Assembly (NCBI GenBank): GCA_013112545.1
Contig: JABFGJ010000002.1
Coordinates: forward strand, 310,001 to 374,000
DNA: 64,000 nucleotides
Reading direction: 5' to 3'
Origin: Bacteroidota bacterium
GTDB lineage: Bacteria; Bacteroidota; Bacteroidia; Flavobacteriales_E; Vicingaceae
The notes under the pieces are model-generated. The model made no database searches and was not told where the DNA came from. It saw only the letters and a program-made list of their open reading frames with translations. This document shows positions 54,675-62,642 of this stretch, piece by piece; the stretch's first letter is position 1, and every line of letters begins with the position of its first letter. A program made the position numbers and the translations under genes.

Positions 54675-55985
54675 ATGCTACTGATTTATATTCCCAAAAT
54701 AACTCCAAGAAATAGATATACCATTAAAACGGTATTTAATCATTTGTTGCAATTGTCTGAATTTCAATTAACATCAGATGTTGACCGTTTTTCAGAATAT
54801 GTAGGAGAAAAATTAACTTATGCCAAAAAACCTCTAGGCGATGAATTGTTTATCTATGCATCAGGACTTCTAGAGAAAAAAGGTATTGACGAACAAAAGA
54901 TTGAATTTGGAGAATTCGATGGATTAATTACTTTGTTTGCCAACAAAACAAAATCGGCTTTGCCTTATGATATTTTTTCTGCGGTTTTTTATATGCTTTC
55001 TAGGTATGAAGAATATTTGCCTCATCGCCGCGATCATTATGACCGATTTATTGCAAAAGAATCCTTGGCTTACAAAATGGGCTTTTTGCAAACAGCTGTT
55101 GTCGATCGTTGGGCTTTACAACTCAAGAAAGTGATACTAGCCAAATTCCCGAATACGGCATTCAAACCACGTACATACAGTTATATCCCTACTATCGACA
55201 TTGATAATGCTTTTGCTTATAAAGAAAAAGGACTCATTAGAACAATGGGTGGTTTTTTCAAAAATTTAATGAAACTTAATTTCAGGCAAATAAAGGATCA
55301 AATATTGGTGCTTTTAGATAGAAAATCAGACCCTTATGATACGTATAATTATCAGAGGAATATTCAGAAAAAATACAATTTACACCCCATTTATTTTATT
55401 TTACTGGGCGATTATGGATTTAATGACAAAAATATTTCTTACGAGAAAAGGAACTTTCAGTCTCTTATAAAAAACTTGGCGGATTATGCCCAAATTGGTA
55501 TTCACCCTTCATTTGGCTCAAATCAAAAAACAGAGAACTTGCATAAAGAAATTTTAAGGCTAGAAGAAATTGTTAAAAGGGACATTACCAAAAGCAGACA
55601 ACATTTTTTAAAATTGAGCATGCCAGAAACCTATCGTAACTTGGTGAAAGAAGATATTTTAGAAGATTACACCATGGGTTTTGCCAATGAGTTGGGTTTT
55701 CGGGCAGGAACATGCAGCCCATATCCATTTTATGATTTAGATGAAGAAGTAGAATGCAAATTGACTGTTTTTCCATTTCAAGTGATGGAATCGACTTTGA
55801 GGTATTATCAAAATATTGGAATCACTGAAAGCATTCGGGCAATAAAAGCAATTATTGATGAAGTGAAAGCAGTTGATGGAACATTTATAAGTCTTTGGCA
55901 CAATGAGAGTTTGGGAGAGAATTCCGATTGGATAGGTTGGACAAAAGTGTATGAAGAAATGATTGCTTATGCATTAATTAAATGA
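54675..55985 (+). CDS. Polysaccharide deacetylase-like family protein
   Basis: A 436-residue protein of the Bacteroidota group annotated as polysaccharide deacetylase family. The N-terminal region (about 1-130) is a separate domain of unknown role; the C-terminal region has the NodB-like pattern with YIPTIDIDNAFAY (catalytic/metal Asp pair), IGIHPSFGSN (metal His) and SLWHNES at the end. The family removes acetyl groups from surface sugars, but activity of this subgroup is not shown. No signal peptide, so it is probably cytosolic. Confidence 0.78.
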   Translation: MLLIYIPKITPRNRYTIKTVFNHLLQLSEFQLTSDVDRFSEYVGEKLTYAKKPLGDELFIYASGLLEKKGIDEQKIEFGEFDGLITLFANKTKSALPYDIFSAVFYMLSRYEEYLPHRRDHYDRFIAKESLAYKMGFLQTAVVDRWALQLKKVILAKFPNTAFKPRTYSYIPTIDIDNAFAYKEKGLIRTMGGFFKNLMKLNFRQIKDQILVLLDRKSDPYDTYNYQRNIQKKYNLHPIYFILLGDYGFNDKNISYEKRNFQSLIKNLADYAQIGIHPSFGSNQKTENLHKEILRLEEIVKRDITKSRQHFLKLSMPETYRNLVKEDILEDYTMGFANELGFRAGTCSPYPFYDLDEEVECKLTVFPFQVMESTLRYYQNIGITESIRAIKAIIDEVKAVDGTFISLWHNESLGENSDWIGWTKVYEEMIAYALIK

Positions 55986-56009
55986 TTTTTTCTACCTGAA
56001 TAAAACAAT

Positions 56010-56017
56010 TAAATTTG
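56010..56017 (+). promoter_or_regulatory. Candidate -7 box before upp (TAAATTTG)
   Basis: A perfect TAnnTTTG match 20 bases before the upp ATG, in the only sizeable gap (51 bases) of the radC-to-59233 run. It may give upp and following genes their own promoter. Confidence 0.4.
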
Positions 56018-56036
56018 ACCTTTAAAATTCACTACT

Positions 56037-56693
56037 ATGAGCCGTGTTCGCATTTTAACTGAAGAGACTAATTCTGTTTTTAATCAATTTATTGCAGAAA
56101 TAAGAGATCACAAAATTCAAAAAGATCGATTGCGTTTCAGACGAAATTTAGAACGAACAGGTGAGCTTTTTGCTTATGAAATTTCTAAAACATTACCCTT
56201 TGTCAAAACTGAAATAACGACTCCCTTGGGTGTGTCAGAAGATCAATTAATAAAGGAGCAGCCTGTATTGATTACCATTTTAAGGGCGGGTTTGCCTTTG
56301 CATCAAGGATTGTTAAATTATTTAGATAAGGCTGATAATGGGTACATATCTGCTTATAGAAAGCATCATAAAGATGGTAGTTTTGATATTGAATTGGAGT
56401 ATTTGGCTTGTCCAACACTAGAAGGAAGAATAGTGATTTTGTCAGACCCTATGTTGGCTACTGGCTCATCTATGATATTGGCTTATAAGGCATTGTTGTC
56501 AAAAGGAAAGCCTAAACATTGTCATATCGTGTCTTTAATTGGAAGTCATGAAGGTTTGGAATATGCTAAGAAAAATTTGCCGACCAACACAACCATTTGG
56601 CTTGGCGCAGTTGATCAAGAAATGACTGCTCAATCGTATATCGTTCCTGGTTTGGGCGATGCAGGTGACTTGGCTTTTGGAACTAAAGAATAA
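56037..56693 (+). CDS. upp: Uracil phosphoribosyltransferase
   Basis: A 218-residue type I phosphoribosyltransferase that makes UMP from uracil and PRPP. Seen: RRNLERTGELFAYEISKTL, LITILRAGLPLHQGLLNYL, the PRPP loop VILSDPMLATGSSMILAYKAL and the uracil-binding C-terminus SYIVPGLGDAGDLAFG. Two bases separate it from the next gene. The YjjG-like nucleotidase two genes on also acts on pyrimidines, so the group may serve nucleotide salvage and cleansing. Confidence 0.95.
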   Translation: MSRVRILTEETNSVFNQFIAEIRDHKIQKDRLRFRRNLERTGELFAYEISKTLPFVKTEITTPLGVSEDQLIKEQPVLITILRAGLPLHQGLLNYLDKADNGYISAYRKHHKDGSFDIELEYLACPTLEGRIVILSDPMLATGSSMILAYKALLSKGKPKHCHIVSLIGSHEGLEYAKKNLPTNTTIWLGAVDQEMTAQSYIVPGLGDAGDLAFGTKE

Positions 56694-56695
56694 GT

Positions 56696-57139
56696 ATGGA
56701 AGAAATTTGGCAAATTGCCGGTTTGTTTCTTTTTAGTGCTGTCCGGTTTTTTTTGGCACCTCCCGCCGCTGTTATTGCAGGTTATGGTTTTTTGTCAACG
56801 GTTATTATCACGTTTAGCGGAGGGTCAATTGGTTTTGTGCTTTATTACAAATTTTGGCAGATTTTAAAAACCAGTTTTGCAAAGCTTTTCAAATTCAAGA
56901 AAAAAGGAAATAAGAAGACCTTTAGCAAAAAAAACAAATTGATTGTTAAGGCTAAATTAAACTATGGTATGATTGGTATAGCACTGTTAACTCCAATTTT
57001 GCTAAGCATTCCATTTGGTGCTATCTTGGCTGCTAACTATTATCCAAATAATAAAAAAGTTATTCCTGTATTTCTAAGTTCTATCTTAATTTGGTCAATC
57101 GGATTGACATACATTTCTCTATATATTAAATTGCCTTGA
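56696..57139 (+). CDS. Small integral membrane protein, unknown function
   Basis: A 147-residue protein with about four membrane helices (AGLFLFSAVRFFLAPPAAVIAGY, STVIITFSGGSIGFVLYYKF, GMIGIALLTPILLSIPFGAILAA, IPVFLSSILIWSIGLTYISLY) and a strongly basic loop at about 58-85 (KKKGNKKTFSKKNK). The motif RFFLAPP and the second half SIPFGAILAANYY are reminiscent of DedA/SNARE-associated small membrane proteins, but I cannot assign it. It overlaps the next gene by 4 bases. Confidence 0.6.
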   Translation: MEEIWQIAGLFLFSAVRFFLAPPAAVIAGYGFLSTVIITFSGGSIGFVLYYKFWQILKTSFAKLFKFKKKGNKKTFSKKNKLIVKAKLNYGMIGIALLTPILLSIPFGAILAANYYPNNKKVIPVFLSSILIWSIGLTYISLYIKLP

Positions 57140-57828
57140 AAAAATATAAACACCTCTTCTTTGACTTAGACAGAACTTTGTGGGATTTTGAAAGAAATTC
57201 TACAGAAACAATTACTGATTTACTCGAGAGTTTAGACTTAAAAAACAAGAACATAGGGAATGCGCATGATTTTTTAAATGTGTATAAATCAAAAAATCAA
57301 GAATTGTGGCTTGCATATAGGCAAGGGAAAATTTCTAAAGATAAACTTAGGCAAGAGCGTTTTCATCAAGCTTTTTTGCATTTTGAATTAAATGATCCAG
57401 AACTAGCTCTACATTTTAATGATAAATATGTAGAAATATGTTCTTCAAAACCGCATTTATTACCTAATGCTAAGGAAGTACTTCGCTACTTAGACGAGCA
57501 TTACATGATGCACATTATCACCAATGGATTTGTGGAAGCACAATATGTGAAAATTAAAAACACTGGTTTAGAGAACTATTTTAAGCAGGTGGTTGTTTCT
57601 GATGGGCTTGGCTATCGCAAGCCGGATAAACGTATTTTTCACCATGCCATGAAACTTGCAGGAGCAAGTCAAAAGGATAGTTTGATGATAGGCGATGATT
57701 ACGATGCAGACATTGTTGGAGCTCGAGCAATTGGTATAGATCAGGTGTATTTTAAGCCCATGCATGAGAAGCCAAAGGAAGCAACTTTCGAGATTACTGA
57801 TTTAAAAGAATTACTTGAATTTCTATAA
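57136..57828 (+). CDS. yjjG: YjjG-type HAD pyrimidine nucleotidase
   Basis: A 230-residue HAD hydrolase. Motif I HLFFDLDRTLWDF, motif II IITNGF, Lys in YRKPDKRIF, and motif IV MIGDDYDADIVGA. Length and LDRTLWDFE fit YjjG, which dephosphorylates non-canonical pyrimidine nucleotides. The start is TTG within the previous stop (TTGA), so translation is coupled. It ends exactly where the DAHP synthase gene begins (TAATG). Confidence 0.88.
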   Translation: MKKYKHLFFDLDRTLWDFERNSTETITDLLESLDLKNKNIGNAHDFLNVYKSKNQELWLAYRQGKISKDKLRQERFHQAFLHFELNDPELALHFNDKYVEICSSKPHLLPNAKEVLRYLDEHYMMHIITNGFVEAQYVKIKNTGLENYFKQVVVSDGLGYRKPDKRIFHHAMKLAGASQKDSLMIGDDYDADIVGARAIGIDQVYFKPMHEKPKEATFEITDLKELLEFL

Positions 57829-58910
57829 TGGTACAAGAATTAAGCACAGCAGACGAAACCTTGTGGTTAGGCAATAAAAAGCCCTATTACTTTTTTGGGC
57901 CATGTAGTGCCGAATCTCGCGAGCAAGTCATGGAAACAGCTAAAGGAATTGCTGCAAATTTCGATCAAGTGATTTTTAGAGCAGGAATTTGGAAACCGAG
58001 AACTCGCCCTGGCACATTTGAAGGAGTAGGAGTGAAAGGATTGGACTGGTTAAAAGAAGTGAAAGAAACTTTTGGATTTAAAATTACAACAGAAGTGGCT
58101 ACTGCCAAACACCTTGAAGCTTGTTTAAAAGCCGAAATGGATGTAGTTTGGATAGGGGCGAGAACAACGGTAAATCCTTTTTCTGTTCAAGAAATTGCCG
58201 ATGCATTGGAAGGGGTGCAAATTCCAGTTTTTGTTAAAAATCCGATTTATCCTGACTTGTCTTTGTGGTTAGGTGCAATAGAACGAATTCAGAAAGCAGG
58301 AATAAAGCAAGTGGGCGTCATTCATCGTGGATTTCAATTGCAAGACAATGGCCCTTATCGCAACAATCCATTCTGGGATTTAGCGATACGTTTACGCTCA
58401 AAATATCCCAATATTCCAATGATTTGTGATGTTAGCCACATTTCGGGAACGCCAGATTTATTAGAGCATGTGGCACAAAAAGCCATTGATTTAGACATGG
58501 ATGGTTTGATGATAGAAACCCATGTATTCCCAGAGAAAGCATTAAGTGATAGTCAGCAACAAGTCAACCCCGAGCTATTGAATCAGATAGTGGCTCAGCT
58601 AACTCCTAAAAATAAAGTATCTACAAATGCTGCATTTAAAACCAATTTAGAGCGTTTAAGAGAGCAAATTGATTTAGTTGACGATGAGTTGTTGGAGAAA
58701 TTGGCTGTTCGAATGCAACTCGCTAAACAAATAGGAATTGACAAAAAGCAGAACAATGTTACCATTCTACAAATAGAACGATGGAAACGCACCCTGGAGC
58801 GCAGTTTAAAAAATGGCACTTCATTGGGTTTAAGCACAAAATTTTTAGAAGGAATGTTGCATTTGATTCACGACGAATCCATACGAAAACAAACAGATAG
58901 CTTAGAATGA
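57828..58910 (+). CDS. Bifunctional DAHP synthase/chorismate mutase
   Basis: A 360-residue fusion. Residues about 15-265 are a KDSA-like class I DAHP synthase (FFGPCSAESREQV, RAGIWKPRTRPGTFEGVG, DVVWIGARTTVNPF, ICDVSHISGTPDL, DGLMIETH), joining PEP and erythrose-4-phosphate. Residues about 275-360 are an AroQ chorismate mutase (LERLREQIDLVDDELLEKLA). In other bacteria such fusions let prephenate control entry into the shikimate pathway. It overlaps both neighbours and is thus part of the operon. Confidence 0.94.
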   Translation: MVQELSTADETLWLGNKKPYYFFGPCSAESREQVMETAKGIAANFDQVIFRAGIWKPRTRPGTFEGVGVKGLDWLKEVKETFGFKITTEVATAKHLEACLKAEMDVVWIGARTTVNPFSVQEIADALEGVQIPVFVKNPIYPDLSLWLGAIERIQKAGIKQVGVIHRGFQLQDNGPYRNNPFWDLAIRLRSKYPNIPMICDVSHISGTPDLLEHVAQKAIDLDMDGLMIETHVFPEKALSDSQQQVNPELLNQIVAQLTPKNKVSTNAAFKTNLERLREQIDLVDDELLEKLAVRMQLAKQIGIDKKQNNVTILQIERWKRTLERSLKNGTSLGLSTKFLEGMLHLIHDESIRKQTDSLE

Positions 58911-59233
58911 ACGAATTTGCAAATACACCCAAACCGCCTTATTATGCGGTTATTTTTTCTTCTACTTTAAAAGTGAATACAAAAGAATACCAAGAAGTTT
59001 CCATTCAAATGGAAGAACTAGCGCTAGAAAATGAAGGGTTTTTAGGTTATGAAGCGGCTCGTGATGGCTTTGGTATTTTTATCTCCTTTTGGAAAGATTT
59101 AGATTCTATAAAAAAGTGGAAAGCCGAAAGCGAACACCAAATAGCCCAAAAGCGTGGACGAGCAGAATGGTATAAGCGCTTTAAAGTTCGAATAGCTAAA
59201 GTAGAACGCGATTATGGCTTTGAATCAGAATAG
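58907..59233 (+). CDS. ABM-like (YqjZ-type) small protein
   Basis: A 108-residue protein of the antibiotic biosynthesis monooxygenase fold: YYAVIFSSTLKVNTKEYQEV, NEGFLGYEAARDGFGIFISFWKDLDSIKKW, and a basic C-terminal helix. The FWKDxxSIxxWK pattern matches the YqjZ-like subgroup, whose function is not clear. It is the last gene of the operon and overlaps the previous stop by 4 bases. A MITE-like element lies immediately downstream. Confidence 0.8.
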   Translation: MNEFANTPKPPYYAVIFSSTLKVNTKEYQEVSIQMEELALENEGFLGYEAARDGFGIFISFWKDLDSIKKWKAESEHQIAQKRGRAEWYKRFKVRIAKVERDYGFESE

Positions 59234-59248
59234 GATTTAGAATCACTG

Positions 59249-59466
59249 GTGTCCGATAAAACTTTTCTTATAATTTTCACACAAGCATAATATACTGTAT
59301 AAATTATTTAAAATTAACAATATACAATAATGTGTTCTGTATTCAACTTGATGTTTTTATTTTGGGACTGCTTTTTGATAAGGGCTGAGTTTTTTGTTTT
59401 ACTTTTTGCTCATCAAAAAGTAAACTAAAACCCAATAGAACATCAAGATTAGAAGTTTGTCGGACA
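59249..59466. mobile_element. MITE-like element with inverted ends and nested palindromes
   Basis: Outer inverted ends TGTCCGATAAAACTT (59250-59264) and AAGTTTGTCGGACA (59453-59466). Inside are nested pairs: CTTGATGTT (59347) with AACATCAAG (59439), and ACTTTTTG (59401-59408) with CAAAAAGT (59414-59421). The 10-bp direct repeat GATTTAGAAT lies outside at 59234-59243 and 59472-59481, 5-6 bases from the inverted ends, like a target duplication. There is no coding capacity. Non-autonomous transposon origin is inferred; the family is unknown. Confidence 0.6.
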
Positions 59467-59524
59467 ATAATGATTTAGAATATCTTTCCAAGTAAAAAAA
59501 TCTATTTTTAGTTGATATCCATAA

Positions 59525-59656
59525 ATGAACCCTCCTTACGAAATAACTCCAGAAATTCTAAAGTTAATTAGTTCTATTTCAGAGAAAATTGGGGAAATAA
59601 ATGCGCTGTTTTTAAACAGGCCTTCTCCAAAAAGGGGAGTATTTATTTTGCCATAG
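59525..59656 (+). pseudogene. N-terminal remnant of a Fic family gene
   Basis: A 43-codon frame starting MNPPYEITPEILKLISSISE and continuing KIGEINALFLNRPSPK, which is the conserved N-terminal helix region of Bacteroidota Fic/DUF4172-type proteins. After SPK, where homologues continue into the inhibitory-helix region, the sequence changes to RGVFILP and stops. The HPFxxGNGR active-site domain is absent. The rest of the gene has been deleted, next to a MITE-like element. Confidence 0.72.
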
Positions 59657-59753
59657 CCATAAGGCCTATACCTTTTTTAAAATCTACACACTTAATGGGA
59701 TACTCTCAGTTTGCTTTAAGCTTGTTTAGTTCTCATTCTGGTAAATATAGCGT

Positions 59754-60101
59754 TTAGTCTTTCCTCCTATATTTAAAAGTCTTTGAAGGTCGATCTTCCA
59801 CCGAATCCTTATTTACTACTGGTTTAGGCTTCTTTTTTTCTTCTGCTCTTTTTTGGGCAACAGAAGTTGGTTTTTCATCCATTGGTCCTCGCTTATGAAT
59901 GATAAGTCCATTCAAGAAATTCCGTAGAATTTGATCTTGCAAAGGCATGTATTTTTCATGGTCTTCTTTTCTGAAAAAAGCACCCAACTCACTTTTGCTA
60001 ATATCATAATCTACCAATTTTAATATTTCGACAATATCCTCATCTTTTAAGCTAAGTGCAACGCGTAATTTTTTAATGATATCGTTATTGTTTAAAGGCA
60101 T
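59754..60101 (-). CDS. DUF1456 (YehS-like) protein, single repeat
   Basis: A 115-residue protein. Residues 1-72 form one DUF1456 helical repeat (NNDIIKKLRVALSLKDEDIVEIL, LGAFFRKEDHEKY, ILRNFLNGLIIHKRG). E. coli YehS and most members have two such repeats in about 150 residues. Here the second is replaced by a Lys/Arg-rich, probably disordered tail (about 75-115). Function unknown; the basic tail could bind nucleic acid, which is inference. Confidence 0.83.
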   Translation of the reverse strand: MPLNNNDIIKKLRVALSLKDEDIVEILKLVDYDISKSELGAFFRKEDHEKYMPLQDQILRNFLNGLIIHKRGPMDEKPTSVAQKRAEEKKKPKPVVNKDSVEDRPSKTFKYRRKD

Positions 60102-60164
60102 AGGATTAGAATTTAGAGGGTAAGATACATTAAATAAAACAAAAGAATTTTGTGCAAACCAAAA

Positions 60165-61595
60165 TTAATATATCAACAGCCTTCCTTCTGTCATTTCATC
60201 CATGGCGTAAGTCAAGCCTTCACGACCCAAACCAGAGTCTTTTACTCCACCGTAAGGCATGTTGTCAATTCTAAATCCTGGAATATTATTGATCATCACT
60301 CCTCCAACTTCTAGTTCTTCAAAAGCCATTTTAAAATGATCTAATCGGTTAGTGAAAACACCTACTTGCAAACCAAATTTTGAATCGTTATTCATGGCAA
60401 TGGCTTCTTCGAAAGTTGAAAATTTTTCTAGAACAGCTACAGGCCCAAATACTTCTTCGCAAGACACTTTCATTGTTGCATCGGTATTGGTTAATAGAGT
60501 GGGTTCAAAAAGATTGTGTTCCTTGCTTGCTATTTTTCCGCCTGTTAAAACAATTGCTCCTGCATTTTTAGCTTCGTTTACCCAAGTTTCAATTCGACCT
60601 AAATGTCCTGCATCTATGATTGGCCCTACCAAAGTATCCCCATCTTGAGGATTTCCAACCTTAAGATTTTGAATGGATTGGATTAGCGCCTTTTCAAAAC
60701 GTTCGTAAACTGCTTGATGTACAAAAATTCGTTGCGTAGAAATACAAATCTGTCCGGCGTATAAATAAGCGCCTTTTGCAACTAAATCTGAAATGGCTTC
60801 CACATCCACATCTTCATCTATAATAACGGAGGCATTTCCACCTAATTCTAAGGTTACTTTCTTTTTGCCGCAAATGCTTTTTAAATACCAGCCCACTTTG
60901 TCGCTACCAGTAAAAGACAGTTTTGCAACACGATTATCACGAACTAATTTCTCAGCAACAGGAATGTCGCAAACCAATACATTGATCACCCCTGCTGGAT
61001 AGCCCACCTCTTGCATTAATTCGGCAAATGCCAAGCAAGACATAGGAGCTTGAGGAGCAGGTTTGATAATGCAAGTACAACCAACTGCTAGGGCTGGGGC
61101 AACCTTATGCATCACCAAGTTTAATGGAAAGTTAAAAGGAGTGATGCATGCAATTACTCCAATGGGATGCCTTTTTGTGAAAGCTGTTTTGCCGGCTCCT
61201 GCTGCAAAATCCATAGGAACTACTTCTCCGCCAAATCGAGTTGCTTCTTCATAAGCCAGCTGCAAAGTAGTTAAGCATCTATCGATTTCATTAGTAGCAT
61301 AAGAACGGGGTTTTCCACCTTCATTGATAATGATGTTGATGAATTTTTCCTTTTGCTCTTCTAGTTTAGTGTGCAACTTTCTCATCATGTCGGCACGTTT
61401 GCCAGCCGACCATTTCTTTGTAATTTGAAATGCTGCATTAGCTCCAACTATAGCGCTTTCCATTTGCGTTTCACTCGCTTGAGGAATTTTGCCAATTTCT
61501 TCACCAGTGTATTTATCTAAGATGCTTAAGTATGAACCACTTCCAGTAGAAAGCCATTCGTTGTTAACAAAATTTTTAGACTCATAATTCTTCAT
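60165..61595 (-). CDS. Aldehyde dehydrogenase family protein
   Basis: A 476-residue NAD(P)-dependent aldehyde dehydrogenase. The Rossmann domain has ITPFNFPLNLVMHK and SFTGSDKVGWYL; the catalytic Glu250 is in LELGGNAS and Cys284 in YAGQICISTQR; EEVFGPVAVLEKF and MPYGGVKDSGLGREG follow. Substrate specificity cannot be read safely; the layout resembles members acting on lactaldehyde, succinate semialdehyde or non-phosphorylated glyceraldehyde phosphate. It is cytosolic and a single gene. Confidence 0.92.
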   Translation of the reverse strand: MKNYESKNFVNNEWLSTGSGSYLSILDKYTGEEIGKIPQASETQMESAIVGANAAFQITKKWSAGKRADMMRKLHTKLEEQKEKFINIIINEGGKPRSYATNEIDRCLTTLQLAYEEATRFGGEVVPMDFAAGAGKTAFTKRHPIGVIACITPFNFPLNLVMHKVAPALAVGCTCIIKPAPQAPMSCLAFAELMQEVGYPAGVINVLVCDIPVAEKLVRDNRVAKLSFTGSDKVGWYLKSICGKKKVTLELGGNASVIIDEDVDVEAISDLVAKGAYLYAGQICISTQRIFVHQAVYERFEKALIQSIQNLKVGNPQDGDTLVGPIIDAGHLGRIETWVNEAKNAGAIVLTGGKIASKEHNLFEPTLLTNTDATMKVSCEEVFGPVAVLEKFSTFEEAIAMNNDSKFGLQVGVFTNRLDHFKMAFEELEVGGVMINNIPGFRIDNMPYGGVKDSGLGREGLTYAMDEMTEGRLLIY

Positions 61596-61719
61596 GGTGC
61601 CTGCGTTTTAGATTATAAATTAGAATTCAAATTACTGTGTAAAATTCAGAAATTTAAAGGCATTACTAAGTATTTTGTAGAAGTATTTTTATGGTAGAAT
61701 TTAAGTCAATTCATCTGAA

Positions 61720-62049
61720 TTATTTTACTTTTCTACCATTGGGAACTAGTCGTTCAGTTTGTAAAAGGACTATATCATCTGCATCATCTTCAATGCCTAA
61801 GACCAAACATTCGGACATAAAATCGGCGATTTGTTTAGGTGGAAAATTGACAACAGCCAATATTTGTTTGCCAATTAAGTCTTTTGCGCTATAGTTAGTC
61901 TTTATTTGGGCACTAGACTTCTTGATACCAAGCTCACCAAAATCGATGATTAGTTTCCATGCAGGCTTTTTGGCCTTTGGAAAATCATGGACTTCTAATA
62001 TAGTTCCAGTACGGATATCAACATTTTCAAAATCATTCCAAGTAATCAT
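61720..62049 (-). CDS. csaA: CsaA-like tRNA-binding/chaperone protein
   Basis: A 109-residue OB-fold protein of the CsaA type: VDIRTGTILEVHDFPKAKKPAWKLIIDFG, KKSSAQIKTNYSAKDLIGKQILAVVNFPPKQI and VPNGRKVK at the end, all typical. Bacillus CsaA has export-chaperone activity and structurally resembles the tRNA-binding domain of methionyl-tRNA synthetase. It overlaps the DinB gene by 4 bases. Confidence 0.92.
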   Translation of the reverse strand: MITWNDFENVDIRTGTILEVHDFPKAKKPAWKLIIDFGELGIKKSSAQIKTNYSAKDLIGKQILAVVNFPPKQIADFMSECLVLGIEDDADDIVLLQTERLVPNGRKVK

Positions 62050-62546
62050 GCATTTAAATATTTCTGTTGAATAACATCCATGTGGTGAATTTCATGGCCG
62101 ATGATGATGTGCATAATTTGTCCAACACTTAATTCATTGCCATTTGCTTGGCCTTTTTTTTCTAACATGTCAACGCTGAAACTGTTAAAAAGGTCAATGG
62201 TGCTTAATCGAAGGCGTTTAAATTCTTCCAAAAGATTTTTAAGGCTTCTATTTTTTGCATTCGCATTTATTACATACGCATTGTGATCATAGCCTAAAAG
62301 TTCGTTTGTTTCTCCTCTGGCAAAACTCAAAGCTCTAAAACAAAAAATTCGTTCGGTATCGATTAAATGCTGTATAATGTCTTTGATACTCCATTTACCT
62401 TCGACATAAGACCAGTTTGCTTTTTCTTCATTAACCATTACCAGGGTTTTAATGCTTTCTTTCAAATTTAATTCGAGCAATAAAATCGGGTCGCCTTTTG
62501 GCACTTTTTCAAAATATTGTTGGTAATAAACTGGTAATGAGGACAT
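62046..62546 (-). CDS. DinB/YfiT-like four-helix bundle protein
   Basis: A 166-residue DinB superfamily protein. Three metal-ligand-type His are visible: His66 or nearby in SIKDIIQHLIDTERIF, and the late pair in GHEIHHMDVIQQKY. DinB-like folds often act as thiol-dependent transferases or damage-inducible metal proteins; the exact reaction is not known. It is translationally coupled to csaA. Confidence 0.85.
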   Translation of the reverse strand: MSSLPVYYQQYFEKVPKGDPILLLELNLKESIKTLVMVNEEKANWSYVEGKWSIKDIIQHLIDTERIFCFRALSFARGETNELLGYDHNAYVINANAKNRSLKNLLEEFKRLRLSTIDLFNSFSVDMLEKKGQANGNELSVGQIMHIIIGHEIHHMDVIQQKYLNA

Positions 62547-62642
62547 AATTAAAAGTTTTTTTAAAGAAATGGAATATAAAATCGGTTAAATATCGAAAAA
62601 AAAATTATCTTGTATGCAAAACCAACTAATAAAAACACAAAC

